A DNA stretch of 64,000 nucleotides from Psychrobacillus sp042944905 (GCF_042944905.1 NZ_CP168496.1:496001-560000), one strand, 5' to 3'; shown: positions 1 to 9,290, numbered from the stretch's first letter. The notes: generated by a model not told the origin, from the sequence alone. A program made the numbers and translations.

Positions 1-2
1 GA

Positions 3-779
3 ATTAAAAAATTCGGTTTAGAAGAAAGAGTAAATGTTCAACCTACACAAGACGAAATTTCTGAATTAGCGATCCACTTTAATGAGCTGATGGATCAATT
101 AGAAACTTCTTTCAACCAGCAAAAACAATTTGTGGAAGACGCTTCTCATGAATTAAGAACCCCTTTATCTGTATTGAATGGAAACTTAATGATGTTGAAC
201 AGGTGGGGAAAAGAAGATGTGGAAGTGTTAAATAAATCATTAGCATCTTCCTTGAAAGAAGTGGATCGCATGGATAAATTGGTGAAAGATTTATTAGAGC
301 TATCTAGACTCGATTCTGAAAAAACAATAAATACTGAGATTCCTTTGATTAATCCAAAAAAGGTTATTGAAAAAGTTGTAAATGACTTTGAAATTACACA
401 CCCTGAGTTCGGTTTTTCTTTTCAATTATATGATGACACCCCTCTTGCAATAAGAGCGGGACACTTAGAACAACTGCTTACAATATTAATCGATAATGCG
501 ATAAAGTACTCAAAGGATGATAAAAGAGTGAATATAGATTATCGTCAGCAGAAATTGAGTGTTCAAGATTTTGGAATCGGAATTTCAGAAGAGAATGTTC
601 CCAAAGTTACAGATCGATTTTATCGAGTGGAAAAGTCGCGCAATCGGAAAAAAGGTGGATATGGTATTGGGCTCTCTATTGCTCAAAAGTTAATGGATTC
701 TTATAAAGGTAGTTTAGTGATTGAAAGTCAGTTAGGTCAAGGTACCTCTGTTTCCCTTACATTTCCAAAAGTAAACTGA
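3..779 (+). CDS. sensor histidine kinase, C-terminal part (gene starts before the window)
   Basis: The reading frame is open from base 3, so this is the 3' part of a longer gene, not a gene starting at the ATG at 90. The visible 258 codons start at the end of a HAMP-like linker. They continue into a HisKA dimerisation helix with the phospho-acceptor His in the motif SHELRTPLS, about codon 49 of the visible part. An HATPase_c domain follows, with N box LIDNAIKYS, G1 box DFGIGIS and G2 box GYGIGLS. The protein would autophosphorylate on His and pass phosphate to a response regulator, probably encoded just upstream and outside the window. The sensor domain and membrane segments are not visible, so the signal cannot be named. 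A strong hairpin terminator follows the stop. Confidence 0.95.
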   Translation: MKKFGLEERVNVQPTQDEISELAIHFNELMDQLETSFNQQKQFVEDASHELRTPLSVLNGNLMMLNRWGKEDVEVLNKSLASSLKEVDRMDKLVKDLLELSRLDSEKTINTEIPLINPKKVIEKVVNDFEITHPEFGFSFQLYDDTPLAIRAGHLEQLLTILIDNAIKYSKDDKRVNIDYRQQKLSVQDFGIGISEENVPKVTDRFYRVEKSRNRKKGGYGIGLSIAQKLMDSYKGSLVIESQLGQGTSVSLTFPKVN

Positions 780-781
780 AA

Positions 782-824
782 AACGAACTACTAGAAGATT
801 AAACTTTTAGTAGTTCGTTTTATT
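782..824. terminator. bidirectional terminator
   Basis: A 12-bp inverted repeat (AACGAACTACTA with its complement) surrounds a short loop and is followed by a T-rich run. It sits between two convergent genes and can serve both. Confidence 0.85.
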
Positions 825-1562
825 TTATTCGGCAATATAAAAAAGCTTAAAAAGGATTTCTTTTTGTGGCACATTTAGCGTTTCAAACCTTTGAAGGAAA
901 GCATCCTTGTCGTAAGTAGCTTGATTAATACTAATTAAGGGTTTCATTGGTGAGAAATCAATAATTGCATAAGGAGCAATATCTCCTTTAGACACCCCTA
1001 GTGCACCGGGATTTAAGTAAGTTTGGCTTTCATTGGAAAATAAATGCTCTGGATGATGATGCCCAAAACAAATAATATCAGCGGGATAATTAGCGTACAT
1101 TTTCTCCATATTCTCTAAGGATGGTTCCAGTATTCCGTAAAAAGGTTCATCCTTTATATAAGCATTGCGCTTTGCTAATTCTATATGATAATGAATTCCA
1201 ATGATACGAATACCATTTATTTGTTTTTCAATCATTCGTGGTAGTTGTTTTAGTTTCTTAAAATTGTCTGTGGATAATCGTTCCGCAATCCATTTATGAT
1301 GTTCACGAGTATGTTTATAACTTTCGGGATGACCTTCTCCTGCAATAAGCGACAAAATGGCTTCGTCATGGTTTCCGGTAATCATACTAATATCTGGACG
1401 TGCAAACAGTAAATCGAGCACTTCGTTTGTATCCGGACCCATCGCGATCATGTCCCCAAGACACCAAATTTCTTCAATATCCTTACGTTTATCAATTGCT
1501 TGAAGAACTGCTTTTAATGCAAGTTCGTTACCGTGAATGTCTGTAATGATAGCAAGTTTCAT
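825..1562 (-). CDS. calcineurin-like metallophosphoesterase
   Basis: A 245-residue protein with the two-metal phosphoesterase motifs in order: DIHGN (D8, H10), GD (36-37), GNHDEA (63-68) and GHHH (167-170), plus a metal-binding His pair near 124-126. This is the YfcE/MJ0936-like Metallophos_2 family, which hydrolyses phosphomono- or diesters; the substrate is not predictable. The start is supported by TAGGAGTGG shortly upstream. It lies 24 bp behind the TVP38-family gene and is probably co-transcribed with it. Confidence 0.85.
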   Translation of the reverse strand: MKLAIITDIHGNELALKAVLQAIDKRKDIEEIWCLGDMIAMGPDTNEVLDLLFARPDISMITGNHDEAILSLIAGEGHPESYKHTREHHKWIAERLSTDNFKKLKQLPRMIEKQINGIRIIGIHYHIELAKRNAYIKDEPFYGILEPSLENMEKMYANYPADIICFGHHHPEHLFSNESQTYLNPGALGVSKGDIAPYAIIDFSPMKPLISINQATYDKDAFLQRFETLNVPQKEILFKLFYIAE

Positions 1563-1586
1563 ATATTTCCACTCCTAATGTTTCGG

Positions 1587-2264
1587 TTAATCTACGGCAT
1601 CCATGTCTTTAATAGATTTCTTTTTCTTTTTAATTAAGTAATATAGTACAATTGCGGCCACTATAATAATCCAAATAACGTGTTCATTCCAGTCAGCGGA
1701 TAATATGCCTGCTGGTATTAGAGCTAAAATGAAGAAGTAAAAAAAGTTTCCGATAGTAGTAGCCAGTAAATAGGGAAGGACGCGAATAGTGCTTAATCCA
1801 GCTAAAATGTTGACCAAACTGGTTGGGACGAAGGGGAAAATTCGGGCTTGGAATACATAAGTAAAGCCATTAGTGTCTAATTCTTCGATTACCTTAGGGT
1901 GAAATTTTTCCATAATGGTTTCTTGGAAAATGTAACGTACACTATAATAGACAACAAGTGAAGCAAGAATACTTGTTAGCCAGCTCCACAAAAAGCCATT
2001 AACAAATCCAAATAGCGTAATATTAATAGTTATAACAAGAATTAGCGGAAATATGGTGAAAGAATTTTGAATTAGCATGACTAAAAATAGAAAGAATAAT
2101 GCATACCCCATGTTTTTCTTTAAAAAAGTTTGAGCCGCATCTATATTTCCGTCAAAAAGTAGCGTGATTAGCTCTCTATTCATTACAAAAAAAAGTGCAA
2201 ATAATAGTAAGCCACCCCATATTAGCCATTGCTTCTTTGTGAGATTATTTATTATTTTTTTCAT
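1587..2264 (-). CDS. TVP38/TMEM64 (DedA-superfamily) membrane protein
   Basis: A 225-residue polytopic membrane protein with the DedA/VTT-type core (FPLILVITINITLFGF, then RIFPFVPTSLVNILAGLS). The second motif, with its charged residue followed by F-P and proline pairs, is the re-entrant loop signature of the TVP38/TMEM64 family. It has a hydrophobic N-terminal segment (residues 14-28) and a lysine-rich C-terminus (YLIKKKKKSIKD). Members are linked to lipid or polyprenyl-phosphate transport; the substrate is unknown here. It is the first gene of a probable two-gene minus-strand unit with the phosphoesterase. Confidence 0.85.
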   Translation of the reverse strand: MKKIINNLTKKQWLIWGGLLLFALFFVMNRELITLLFDGNIDAAQTFLKKNMGYALFFLFLVMLIQNSFTIFPLILVITINITLFGFVNGFLWSWLTSILASLVVYYSVRYIFQETIMEKFHPKVIEELDTNGFTYVFQARIFPFVPTSLVNILAGLSTIRVLPYLLATTIGNFFYFFILALIPAGILSADWNEHVIWIIIVAAIVLYYLIKKKKKSIKDMDAVD

Positions 2265-2804
2265 GCGTCACCTGTGCTTTCATTTTATACTATTGTTTAA
2301 TGAGGTATTTTATTCGAAATTAGTAGAACTTGGTAAGTGAAAGGAGAAAACGGGATTAATTCAACAAAACAGTCATTGAAAAATTAAGTTTGGAGAAATA
2401 TACGAGTAAGTTGATCCTACATCGACCAGAAGGTATAAGGGATTTTAATGGATTAAAATTTGATCTTTCTATTCAAGAGAATAAATATGATCTTTTATTT
2501 ATATTTGTATTTAATCTAGAGAATTATGCTAATTCATTAAAAAATGTAATTGAAAAGCAATTAATCGAGAAGATATGGTCACTCATATTACCCTGGATGA
2601 AGAAGAATATGTTCCATAAAGTGATTTAAAATTTTCAAAAATGGTGAGTATGAATGAAATTTTTACAGTTGAAGGCTTGAAATCATCACCTAATAAATTT
2701 AAAAAATAAATCTTTCCAATAGTCAATATGTAGATAATTATATAGATAAGGTTATGGATATTATAAAGTATTTGGAACGGAATGAAAAATTACTTAACCT
2801 GTAA

Positions 2805-4474
2805 GTATGTGTCAAGTTTTTCTCGACATAGTATTAACACCAGTATTTTAAGCACTCTCTATCTGTACACTTATTAAGCTACCGCGCTAACGCTTGCTGG
2901 CCTAGATATATTTGTCACGTTCTAAAAACCAAGAACCTGACAAATACATCTAGGGTACTATCTAAAGCTTTTTACTAGTTGTCCAATTGCTGTTGAATGC
3001 GCAATATACAAGCTAATAGAACCCTGTTTGGCGCCGATGGATGGTCTAGTGGGATTACGGAGTATCTCGGACATACGAACTACCTTTTTCACTTCTCGTT
3101 GCTGTCTTTCACTTCTACGCTGATGGTGCAGATACACATCACGTAATGTCCCATTTAACATGCCTTGTTTCACTTTTACCATGGCTTCTCCACCTTCTTG
3201 ACTCCAATGCATTCCTCTTTTTTTCATACGAAAGGAAATATGCCGTTGATTCGATTCCATTGCACCAAGGCTTCTCGCATCCTTTGGTGAGTTCTCCACT
3301 TTCTCACGCCAGTCAAAAATACGATCCCAGTTATTCTGAATGTAAGAGCGAAACACGTTTACTTTTTCTATTTTTTTCGGGTCTTCTAGCGTGCTTTCAT
3401 ACGTATCTAACCATAACGTAAAGTCCTTCAACTCATGAGCCTTCATAGCCTTCCGAATGCCATTCTTATAGTCACTTTTTCCTCCACTTAATGCACGATT
3501 CAATGCTTGCGCAATATGATACTTGTCTAATTGATTTAACACGGGAAACCGTGATTGGGAAAAGGCTTCTTGAAACTTCTCGGATGTATATCCCAATCCT
3601 CCATCACTGTTTGTAATAACGCAGGCATTTTCCAACGAATAATGATGGGCACTGAACGCTTGGACTTCCCCCCAAAACTTAGTAGTGGGCTGTGTTGTCA
3701 TAATGACTTTTGGTTCACGTAAGGATACTCTTTTTCCGTTTTTATCCCAGCCCTCATGTACAATCGCATGACGCACTTCCAAACTTTTTTTCTTCTCGGT
3801 TCCTCGAACAAATACACCATCTGCTTCCGCATAGAAGAAGTCCACTTTTTTTCCCTCTGGAAGGGAAGCTGCCTCTTCTAATTCCGCTACCATTTCTTCA
3901 TCTGCCTGTGCTTGTGCCATCCCTACCCGCTTCACGATACTTCCTACAGTCGTATGGCTAACCTCTACAGCGGTCCACTCTTTCAGCACACGTGCAGCCT
4001 CACGATACGTATTTTCACTTGCCAATTCTGCCACTTTCACTTCTACCAAAGAACTCTGCCGTTGGTGTCTTCTTAAGCCCAACCACTCATCCAAAGGGTA
4101 ATGATTATCCCCTTTTTTATCCGCCATAAGTGTATGACGGAAACGAACAGATCCAAAGGTGAATTGAACTGTTTTCCAGTCATCTCTCTTCACCGTCCAA
4201 CCTAGTTCTTGTTTTTGTTCTTTTATAACCTGATTTATCTTGGTGAAAACGTCCCCCAAAAGAGAAGCAAACACTTGGTACATATATAGTTGGATACTTT
4301 CTTCCATCTCGATTAGATTATCAGTATCCTTTATTATTTGGTAGACTTTTGATATAATGGATTCCATAAGAAGGCCTCTTTCTAGATGTATTTGCCCTAC
4401 GAAGCATACATTTATGATAGAGCGCCTTCTTTATTTTTTCTAGTGGAAACCCTCGAGAAATATTTTACACATAC
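2805..4474 (-). mobile_element. ISLre2-family insertion sequence, 1670 bp, with 9-bp target duplication
   Basis: Both ends are visible. The left end reads GTATGTGTCAAGTTTTTCTC; the right end, read on the minus strand, gives GTATGTGTAAAATATTTCTC. These imperfect terminal inverted repeats agree at about 17 of 22 positions. The direct repeat AACCTGTAA flanks the element at 2796-2804 and 4475-4483. A 9-bp duplication and a single UPF0236-type transposase fit the ISLre2 family. A long hairpin near 2902-2953 lies 3' of the transposase gene. The element looks complete and recent, because ends and target duplication are exact. Confidence 0.92.
2958..4367 (-). CDS. ISLre2-family transposase (UPF0236)
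   Basis: A 469-residue, full-length transposase. Recognisable family features are WTVKRDDWKTVQFTFGSVRF, the helix-turn-helix-like segment YREAARVLKEWTAVEVSHTT (about 121-140), the acidic motif YAEADGVFVRG, the NSDGG segment, LDKYHIAQALNRA, and MESNQRHISFRMKKRGMHWS near the C-terminus. These acidic positions are likely to include the DDE catalytic set. No frameshift or internal stop is present, so the element may still be active. It is the only gene in the insertion sequence. Confidence 0.93.
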   Translation of the reverse strand: MESIISKVYQIIKDTDNLIEMEESIQLYMYQVFASLLGDVFTKINQVIKEQKQELGWTVKRDDWKTVQFTFGSVRFRHTLMADKKGDNHYPLDEWLGLRRHQRQSSLVEVKVAELASENTYREAARVLKEWTAVEVSHTTVGSIVKRVGMAQAQADEEMVAELEEAASLPEGKKVDFFYAEADGVFVRGTEKKKSLEVRHAIVHEGWDKNGKRVSLREPKVIMTTQPTTKFWGEVQAFSAHHYSLENACVITNSDGGLGYTSEKFQEAFSQSRFPVLNQLDKYHIAQALNRALSGGKSDYKNGIRKAMKAHELKDFTLWLDTYESTLEDPKKIEKVNVFRSYIQNNWDRIFDWREKVENSPKDARSLGAMESNQRHISFRMKKRGMHWSQEGGEAMVKVKQGMLNGTLRDVYLHHQRRSERQQREVKKVVRMSEILRNPTRPSIGAKQGSISLYIAHSTAIGQLVKSFR

Positions 4475-4641
4475 AACCTGTAAAAACAATTAACTCAGGG
4501 CTATCAAAATGGAGTGGGCTCACTACGTATATAGTGCGAAACGAAAAGAAATGCAAGAAAAAAGGCTATTCGAAATGGAGAAGATACTTGGGAGAAGAAT
4601 ATAAGGCAAAGGACTTATTTAGAAGAAGAGGGGGATAAATA

Positions 4642-5388
4642 ATGGAGTATAAAGGACCAAGTGTTTATGACCAATCGGATTTTTTCAAAAGTTATATGAA
4701 AAGAAGGGGTAGAGAAGACAGTCCTAACAACGCAATTGAAGGACCAATAATGTATGAACTAATTGGAAACTTTCAAGGGAAGAACTTTCTAGATTTAGGT
4801 TGTGGAGATGCTTCTTTTGGGAAGGAATTACTGGAGAAAGGCGCAAAGCATTACTACGGAGTAGAAGGTTCGAAACAAATGGTGGATGCCGCAAATAAGC
4901 ATATTTCTGGCATGAACGGAATAATCGATATAGATACAATGGAGACTTTTCGTTATCCAGAAAACAAATTTGATATTGTAATTTCACGATTTGCCATTCA
5001 TTATGTAGAAGATATACAAACGTTATTCACTAATATATATAATGCATTAAAAGAAAATGGAAGGTTCTTATTTAGCGTTCAACATCCACTTACGACTTCT
5101 TCTTTTGCTAGTAAGCATTCAGGAGATAGACGTGAGAACTGGATAGTGGACGATTATTTTATCGATGGGGAACGAAAGGAGCCATGGATAGACCAAATAG
5201 TAGTTAAGTATCACCGTACGATAGAACAATATTTCCATGCTCTTAAAAAGGCAGGATTTAACATAGTGGACTTACGGGAAGGTACTCCACAACGTACACA
5301 TTTTAGCTGTGAAGAGGAATTCAAAAGAAGACAAAGAATTCCGGTTGTCCTGGCTTTTTCTTGTGTGAAATATAGGAAAGGGGAATGA
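4642..5388 (+). CDS. class I SAM-dependent methyltransferase
   Basis: A 248-residue Rossmann-fold methyltransferase. The SAM-binding motif I is FLDLGCGDASFG (about 50-61), followed by an acidic end of strand 2 (YGVEGS) and post-motif segments FDIVISRFAIHYVED and LKENGRFLFSVQHP, typical of Methyltransf_11/25 proteins. The substrate is unknown. The ATG at 4642 follows the purine tract AGAAGAGGGGG that once encoded the end of the YdeI-like pseudogene, so the ribosome site lies inside the old reading frame. The gene ends in a strong terminator. Confidence 0.88.
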   Translation: MEYKGPSVYDQSDFFKSYMKRRGREDSPNNAIEGPIMYELIGNFQGKNFLDLGCGDASFGKELLEKGAKHYYGVEGSKQMVDAANKHISGMNGIIDIDTMETFRYPENKFDIVISRFAIHYVEDIQTLFTNIYNALKENGRFLFSVQHPLTTSSFASKHSGDRRENWIVDDYFIDGERKEPWIDQIVVKYHRTIEQYFHALKKAGFNIVDLREGTPQRTHFSCEEEFKRRQRIPVVLAFSCVKYRKGE

Positions 5389-5416
5389 TTTCTAACAATC
5401 ATTCCCCCATTTTTTT
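5380..5416 (+). terminator. rho-independent terminator
   Basis: The stem GGGGAATGATT pairs perfectly with AATCATTCCCC across a 6-nt loop and is followed by a T run. The first bases overlap the methyltransferase stop codon. Confidence 0.9.
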
Positions 5417-5516
5417 GTTTCTATATATTATTCCTATGCAATATGGTTTGAATGTGCGATTTTTTGAATGAAAGAGGATAATTTGACTCAAACTTTAATG
5501 GAAAGGAGAGTTTCTA

Positions 5517-6776
5517 TTGGTTTCTCTTGAAGAATCTATCAAGAAATATGCACTATCCTACAAAGCAAAAGAAGACTTAACCCCTGTAATTGAAGCTATT
5601 GGAGGTGCGAAAATTGTACTTTTGGGAGAAGCAAGCCACGGCACATCTGAGTTTTACACGGTTCGAGCAGAATTATCCAAACGGTTGATTGAAGAAAAAG
5701 GATTCACGCTTATTGGCGTGGAAGGAGATTGGCCTTCTACTCAGCATATAAATAGGTTTATTAAAGGCTACACAGATGAACAAACCAAAGTTGGAGATAT
5801 GCTAAAGGCATTTAAACGGTGGCCAACTTGGATGTGGGCAAATGAAGAAATAGCTGAATTTGTTACATGGTTAAAGATACACAACGACCAAAAAGAAATG
5901 AACGAGAAAGTGGGGTTCTATGGAATCGATGTATACAGTTTATGGGAATCCTTAGATGAAGTTATTTCATATTTAAGCAATACAAATCCAAATGGAGCTG
6001 ATCTGGCACTTGCCAAAAAGGCATTTTCTTGCTTTGAACCATTTAACCGTCACCCAGAAACCTATGGAGTTTCTTCGCTCAACATTTCGGAAGCTTGTGT
6101 AGATGAAGTTTCAAAGCTACTAACTTCTATTCGTACTCATAAGGATAATTACAAAGATACAAAGGAAGGAGACTTAAATTTAAAAATAAATGCAATAGTT
6201 GCCAGTAATGCAGAAGAATATTACCGTGCAATGGTTCGAAGTGATGAATTGTCCTGGAATATTCGAGATAAACATATGGTGGAAGCGGTAAATGAAATAT
6301 TGGACTACCATGGAAAAAAAGCGAAAATCATCATATGGGAGCATAACACGCATATAGGAGATGCTTCCGCTACAGATATGGCAGCATCGGGAATGGTGAA
6401 TGTAGGGCAGATTCTTCGATCGCAAAATAGAACAGAAGATGTTTTTGCTGTTGGATTTGGAACCTATAAAGGCACTGTTATTGCAGCAAATGAATGGGGT
6501 TTGCCCTACAAGCAGATAAATGTACCACCCGCGCAAAAAGGCTCTTGGGAGGATGAACTGCATAAATCCGGAGTATTTGATAAATTGTTGATATTTAATG
6601 AAGGAAATCGGTCATTATTTAATAATCGAATTGGTCACAGAGCTATAGGGGTGGTGTACAATCCTGATTTTGAAGCATATGGAAATTATGTTCCTTCTAA
6701 GATGAGTAACCGTTACGATGCTTTTATTTATATTGATCAAACAAAAGCTCTAACTCCTTTAGGAACAGATACCTAA
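5517..6776 (+). CDS. erythromycin esterase family protein
   Basis: A 419-residue protein of the erythromycin-esterase/succinoglycan-biosynthesis family. Key motifs are LGEASHGTSEF (E38, H41), GVEGDWP, WMWANEEIAEFVTWL, FYGIDVYSLWESL and the C-terminal WEHNTHIGDA near 274-283, which together carry the conserved Glu and His residues of the Ere active site. Chromosomal Bacillus homologues are not proven macrolide esterases, so resistance should not be assumed. The TTG start at 5517 is chosen because GGAAAGGAGAG lies 7 nt upstream. The gene stands alone, with terminators on both sides. Confidence 0.88.
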   Translation: MVSLEESIKKYALSYKAKEDLTPVIEAIGGAKIVLLGEASHGTSEFYTVRAELSKRLIEEKGFTLIGVEGDWPSTQHINRFIKGYTDEQTKVGDMLKAFKRWPTWMWANEEIAEFVTWLKIHNDQKEMNEKVGFYGIDVYSLWESLDEVISYLSNTNPNGADLALAKKAFSCFEPFNRHPETYGVSSLNISEACVDEVSKLLTSIRTHKDNYKDTKEGDLNLKINAIVASNAEEYYRAMVRSDELSWNIRDKHMVEAVNEILDYHGKKAKIIIWEHNTHIGDASATDMAASGMVNVGQILRSQNRTEDVFAVGFGTYKGTVIAANEWGLPYKQINVPPAQKGSWEDELHKSGVFDKLLIFNEGNRSLFNNRIGHRAIGVVYNPDFEAYGNYVPSKMSNRYDAFIYIDQTKALTPLGTDT

Positions 6777-6784
6777 AAAATGCA

Positions 6785-6820
6785 AAGGCTGCTCAATTAT
6801 GGTGGGGCAGCCTTGTTTGT
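6785..6820. terminator. bidirectional terminator
   Basis: The arms AAGGCTGC and GCAGCCTT lie between convergent genes, with short T-rich sequence on either side. Confidence 0.7.
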
Positions 6821-7635
6821 TAGTAGATCATTTGAACAACTAAATCATTAATTGTTTCTTTCAAATCATTTTGGATAGCTTCTTTTTCTAGTAAAAAGTA
6901 AGAGGATTTCAAGAAATTCTTATAAGCTAATTGAGCATAATACGGTTGTAATTCATTATTTGAAGCTGAATATTTATCTGCAAGGGATTGCTCTAATTGT
7001 TTCAGCCAAGATATTATGAAATCTTCACTAAGATGATATTTAGTTAGTGTAACAAATGCACGAGCCAACCGTTCTTCTTCATCGTCCTGATAACCATGAG
7101 CCAAGGTGAGAAATCGTGCGATATGTTGCAAAATCATGAAGGCGTCATTCTCGGATGCAAAAGGATGTTTAGCGATGGAATCTAGTAAGTCAGCGCCATG
7201 TGCAGTAGCATGAGCCCAACCTTTTTTCTTTACATATCCTCTAAAGTCTGTTTCTTTTCCCATATATTCATGTGTTGCATCTATAACTTTACGTACTAAA
7301 TCTTTACTTATTATTTGTTTAGTAGAATCGTATTCTACTATTGCAGCATAAAAAAGTATAGTAAACGATCGAGTAAATACAGAGTCAGTTATGGGCTTAT
7401 CTATATCCAATACTATTGACTTTTTCACTAACAGTTTATTTAGGATATATTCCAGTTGCTGTTGATCCAGATGGTTCCCTGTTATCAATGTACAAAAAGC
7501 GCTGTATATAAGGTTGTCCCTCAAGATTGGGTCTGTAGATCCTATGTTTTCAATCATTTCATTCAAAACTTCCGATGAAACAATATTCGAGTCTCCTGAA
7601 ATAATGCTTCTTAGAATGTTTTCGAGGTTTGTCAT
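6820..7635 (-). CDS. DUF2785 domain-containing protein
   Basis: A 271-residue, mostly helical, cytoplasmic protein. It matches the DUF2785 family by length and by the conserved central segment GWAHATAHGADLLDSI followed by LTLAHGYQDDEEERLARAF. No enzymatic function is known. The start is placed at the internal ATG (minus-strand 7635) because AAGGAGAAAAAT precedes it; the frame is open for seven more codons upstream. It is convergent with the erythromycin-esterase-like gene. Confidence 0.8.
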   Translation of the reverse strand: MTNLENILRSIISGDSNIVSSEVLNEMIENIGSTDPILRDNLIYSAFCTLITGNHLDQQQLEYILNKLLVKKSIVLDIDKPITDSVFTRSFTILFYAAIVEYDSTKQIISKDLVRKVIDATHEYMGKETDFRGYVKKKGWAHATAHGADLLDSIAKHPFASENDAFMILQHIARFLTLAHGYQDDEEERLARAFVTLTKYHLSEDFIISWLKQLEQSLADKYSASNNELQPYYAQLAYKNFLKSSYFLLEKEAIQNDLKETINDLVVQMIY

Positions 7636-7725
7636 ATTTTTCTCCTTAAGGTGCATTTATTGGTATTAATAATGAATGCAAAATCATGAAAGGTCAAATA
7701 GAAACTTGAATCTCATATTGTTATT

Positions 7726-7784
7726 TTGTCAAAAGTAACAGTATTATCTAATAATTCCGTGTTAAACTAGTAATATCTAGTTTA
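7726..7784 (+). promoter_or_regulatory. promoter and perfect inverted repeat upstream of dacC-like gene
   Basis: A SigA-like promoter is visible: TTGTCA at 7726 and TAATAA at 7749, spaced by 17 bp. Just downstream, around the expected transcription start, lies a perfect 8-bp inverted repeat, TAAACTAG (7763-7770) and CTAGTTTA (7777-7784). It could be an operator or a 5'-UTR hairpin. The motif reading is direct; the regulatory role is inference. Confidence 0.5.
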
Positions 7785-7803
7785 GTAATACGGGAGGTAC
7801 AAA

Positions 7804-9288
7804 GTGAAAAAATGGAGAAAACTTTTAGTGAGTATAGTTGTTGTATTTATGGTAAGTGGAGCAGTTTTTATCCCAGTAACAGTTGATTCTAGCGTTGAAG
7901 CTGCTGCTTCCTATACGAACTTAAAAAATACAATTAACAATATTATGATGGACAGTAGAATGAGAAACGCTTCGACTAGTGTGGCGATTCGAAAGGCTTC
8001 TACTGGAGAAATAGTGTATCAGTATGATGGGGATAAAGAGATTACTCCAGCGTCATCACTTAAATTGTTAACTGTCGCTGCAGCACTAGATACACTTGGT
8101 GAGGATTATCGTTTTTCTACCGCTGTTTTAACCGATGGCAAAGTGAAAAATGGAATATTAAATGGTAATTTGTATTTACGCGGTCAAGGAGATCCGACTT
8201 TATTGAAAATACAGTTGAATAGCTTTGCGGATGGTTTAGTGAAGCAAGGGATTAAACAGATTTCCGGAAATTTAGTCGGTGATGATACTTGGTTTGACTC
8301 GGTTCGATTGTCAGCAGGTATTTTAGCAGAAGATGAGCCTTACTATTATGCGGCACCGATATCTGCATTGACACTTTCACCAAATGATGATTTTGATGCA
8401 GGATCTGTTATTGTGGAAGCAAAACCGGCAGTTAGTGGAAAAGCAACGCAAGTAACGTTAACTCCTTTAACGAGTGTATTACAAGTAGTGAATAATTCTA
8501 GAACGGTTCCTAAAGGCAACAAAAGCACGTTGAAAATTACTCGTCAAGTTGGTACAAACAAGGTTGTTATTACTGGGAATTCTCCGATAGGGTCCTCTGG
8601 AGCAAAAGAATGGATTTCAGTGACAAACCCAACTCTCTATACACTAGATGTCTTTAAAAGATCATTAGCGGAAAAAGGAATAACATTTGCCATCTCCTCT
8701 AAAATAGTTCAAGGTAAAACTTCCGAAAGGGCTCATGTTTTATTGTCTAAAAAATCCATGCCTTTGAAAGAATTAATCGTTCCATTTATGAAATTGAGTA
8801 ATAATACACATGCGGAAATGTTAGCTAAGGAGATGGGGAAAGTTAAATACAGAGTAGGGAGTTGGGATGCAGGTCTAAAAGTAATGCGGGAATATGCAGA
8901 TTCTATAGGACTAGATAGTAACTATTGGCACTTTGAAGATGCGTCGGGAATGTCCTACTCCAATAAGATTACCTCAAGTCAATTATCACAGTTGCTGTAT
9001 GTTGTCCGATCTGAACCTTGGTATCACACGTATATGAATAGCCTTCCTATAGCAGGTGAATCTGATCGTTTTATAGGAGGTACACTACGAAATAGAATGA
9101 AAATGGCTCCAGCAAAAGGAAATGTTATAGCTAAAACAGGCAGTTTAGAAAATATTAAATCACTTGCCGGTTATGCAAAGACAAAAGACGGAGAAACGCT
9201 AATTTTTACGATATTGACGGAAAATGCAAAAACGAGCACCATCCCAGTCATCGACCAAATTGCCACTGCCATTACTAATCTCAAGTAA
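7804..9288 (+). CDS. dacC: D-alanyl-D-alanine carboxypeptidase/endopeptidase (PBP4 type, S13)
   Basis: A 494-residue exported protein with a lysine-rich N-terminus and hydrophobic signal segment (about 7-25, probable cleavage after VEAAA). Penicillin-binding motifs are complete: SSLK at 84-87 (catalytic Ser and Lys), SNN at 332-334 and KTG at 444-446. The large insert between SxxK and SxN is typical of class C low-molecular-mass PBPs such as B. subtilis DacC and E. coli DacB. It trims the terminal D-Ala of peptidoglycan stems and may cleave cross-links. The GTG start follows GGGAGGTAC closely. It appears monocistronic, and a 45-bp palindrome sits right after the stop. Confidence 0.9.
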   Translation: MKKWRKLLVSIVVVFMVSGAVFIPVTVDSSVEAAASYTNLKNTINNIMMDSRMRNASTSVAIRKASTGEIVYQYDGDKEITPASSLKLLTVAAALDTLGEDYRFSTAVLTDGKVKNGILNGNLYLRGQGDPTLLKIQLNSFADGLVKQGIKQISGNLVGDDTWFDSVRLSAGILAEDEPYYYAAPISALTLSPNDDFDAGSVIVEAKPAVSGKATQVTLTPLTSVLQVVNNSRTVPKGNKSTLKITRQVGTNKVVITGNSPIGSSGAKEWISVTNPTLYTLDVFKRSLAEKGITFAISSKIVQGKTSERAHVLLSKKSMPLKELIVPFMKLSNNTHAEMLAKEMGKVKYRVGSWDAGLKVMREYADSIGLDSNYWHFEDASGMSYSNKITSSQLSQLLYVVRSEPWYHTYMNSLPIAGESDRFIGGTLRNRMKMAPAKGNVIAKTGSLENIKSLAGYAKTKDGETLIFTILTENAKTSTIPVIDQIATAITNLK

Positions 9289-9290
9289 TA

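Larger units (their letters stand above)
2360..4638 (+). pseudogene. YdeI/OmpD-associated-like gene, decayed and split by an ISLre2 element
   Basis: The N-terminal part (from about 2360) encodes VIEKLSLEKYTSKLIL and continues to about 2570. There it drops a stretch of roughly 40 residues that I would expect from the family, meets stops near 2626 and 2706, and resumes in other frames (SDLKFSKMVSMNEIFTV, then VMDIIKYLERNEKLL). The transposon (2805-4474) follows. After it the same protein continues (LTQGYQN, AHYVYSAKRKEMQEKRL, then KAKDLFRRRG), again across frameshifts, and ends at 4638. The C-terminal YVYSAKRKE..EKR motif is typical of YdeI/OmpD-associated proteins. The family name is from memory of related Bacillus proteins; the broken state is read directly. 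A TTG-started 79-codon ORF at 2390-2629 is just the surviving first fragment. Confidence 0.75.

Noticed and set aside
5517..6776. Macrolide resistance gene
   Set aside because: The protein belongs to the erythromycin esterase family, but chromosomal Bacillales members are not shown to confer resistance, and no mobile context surrounds it.
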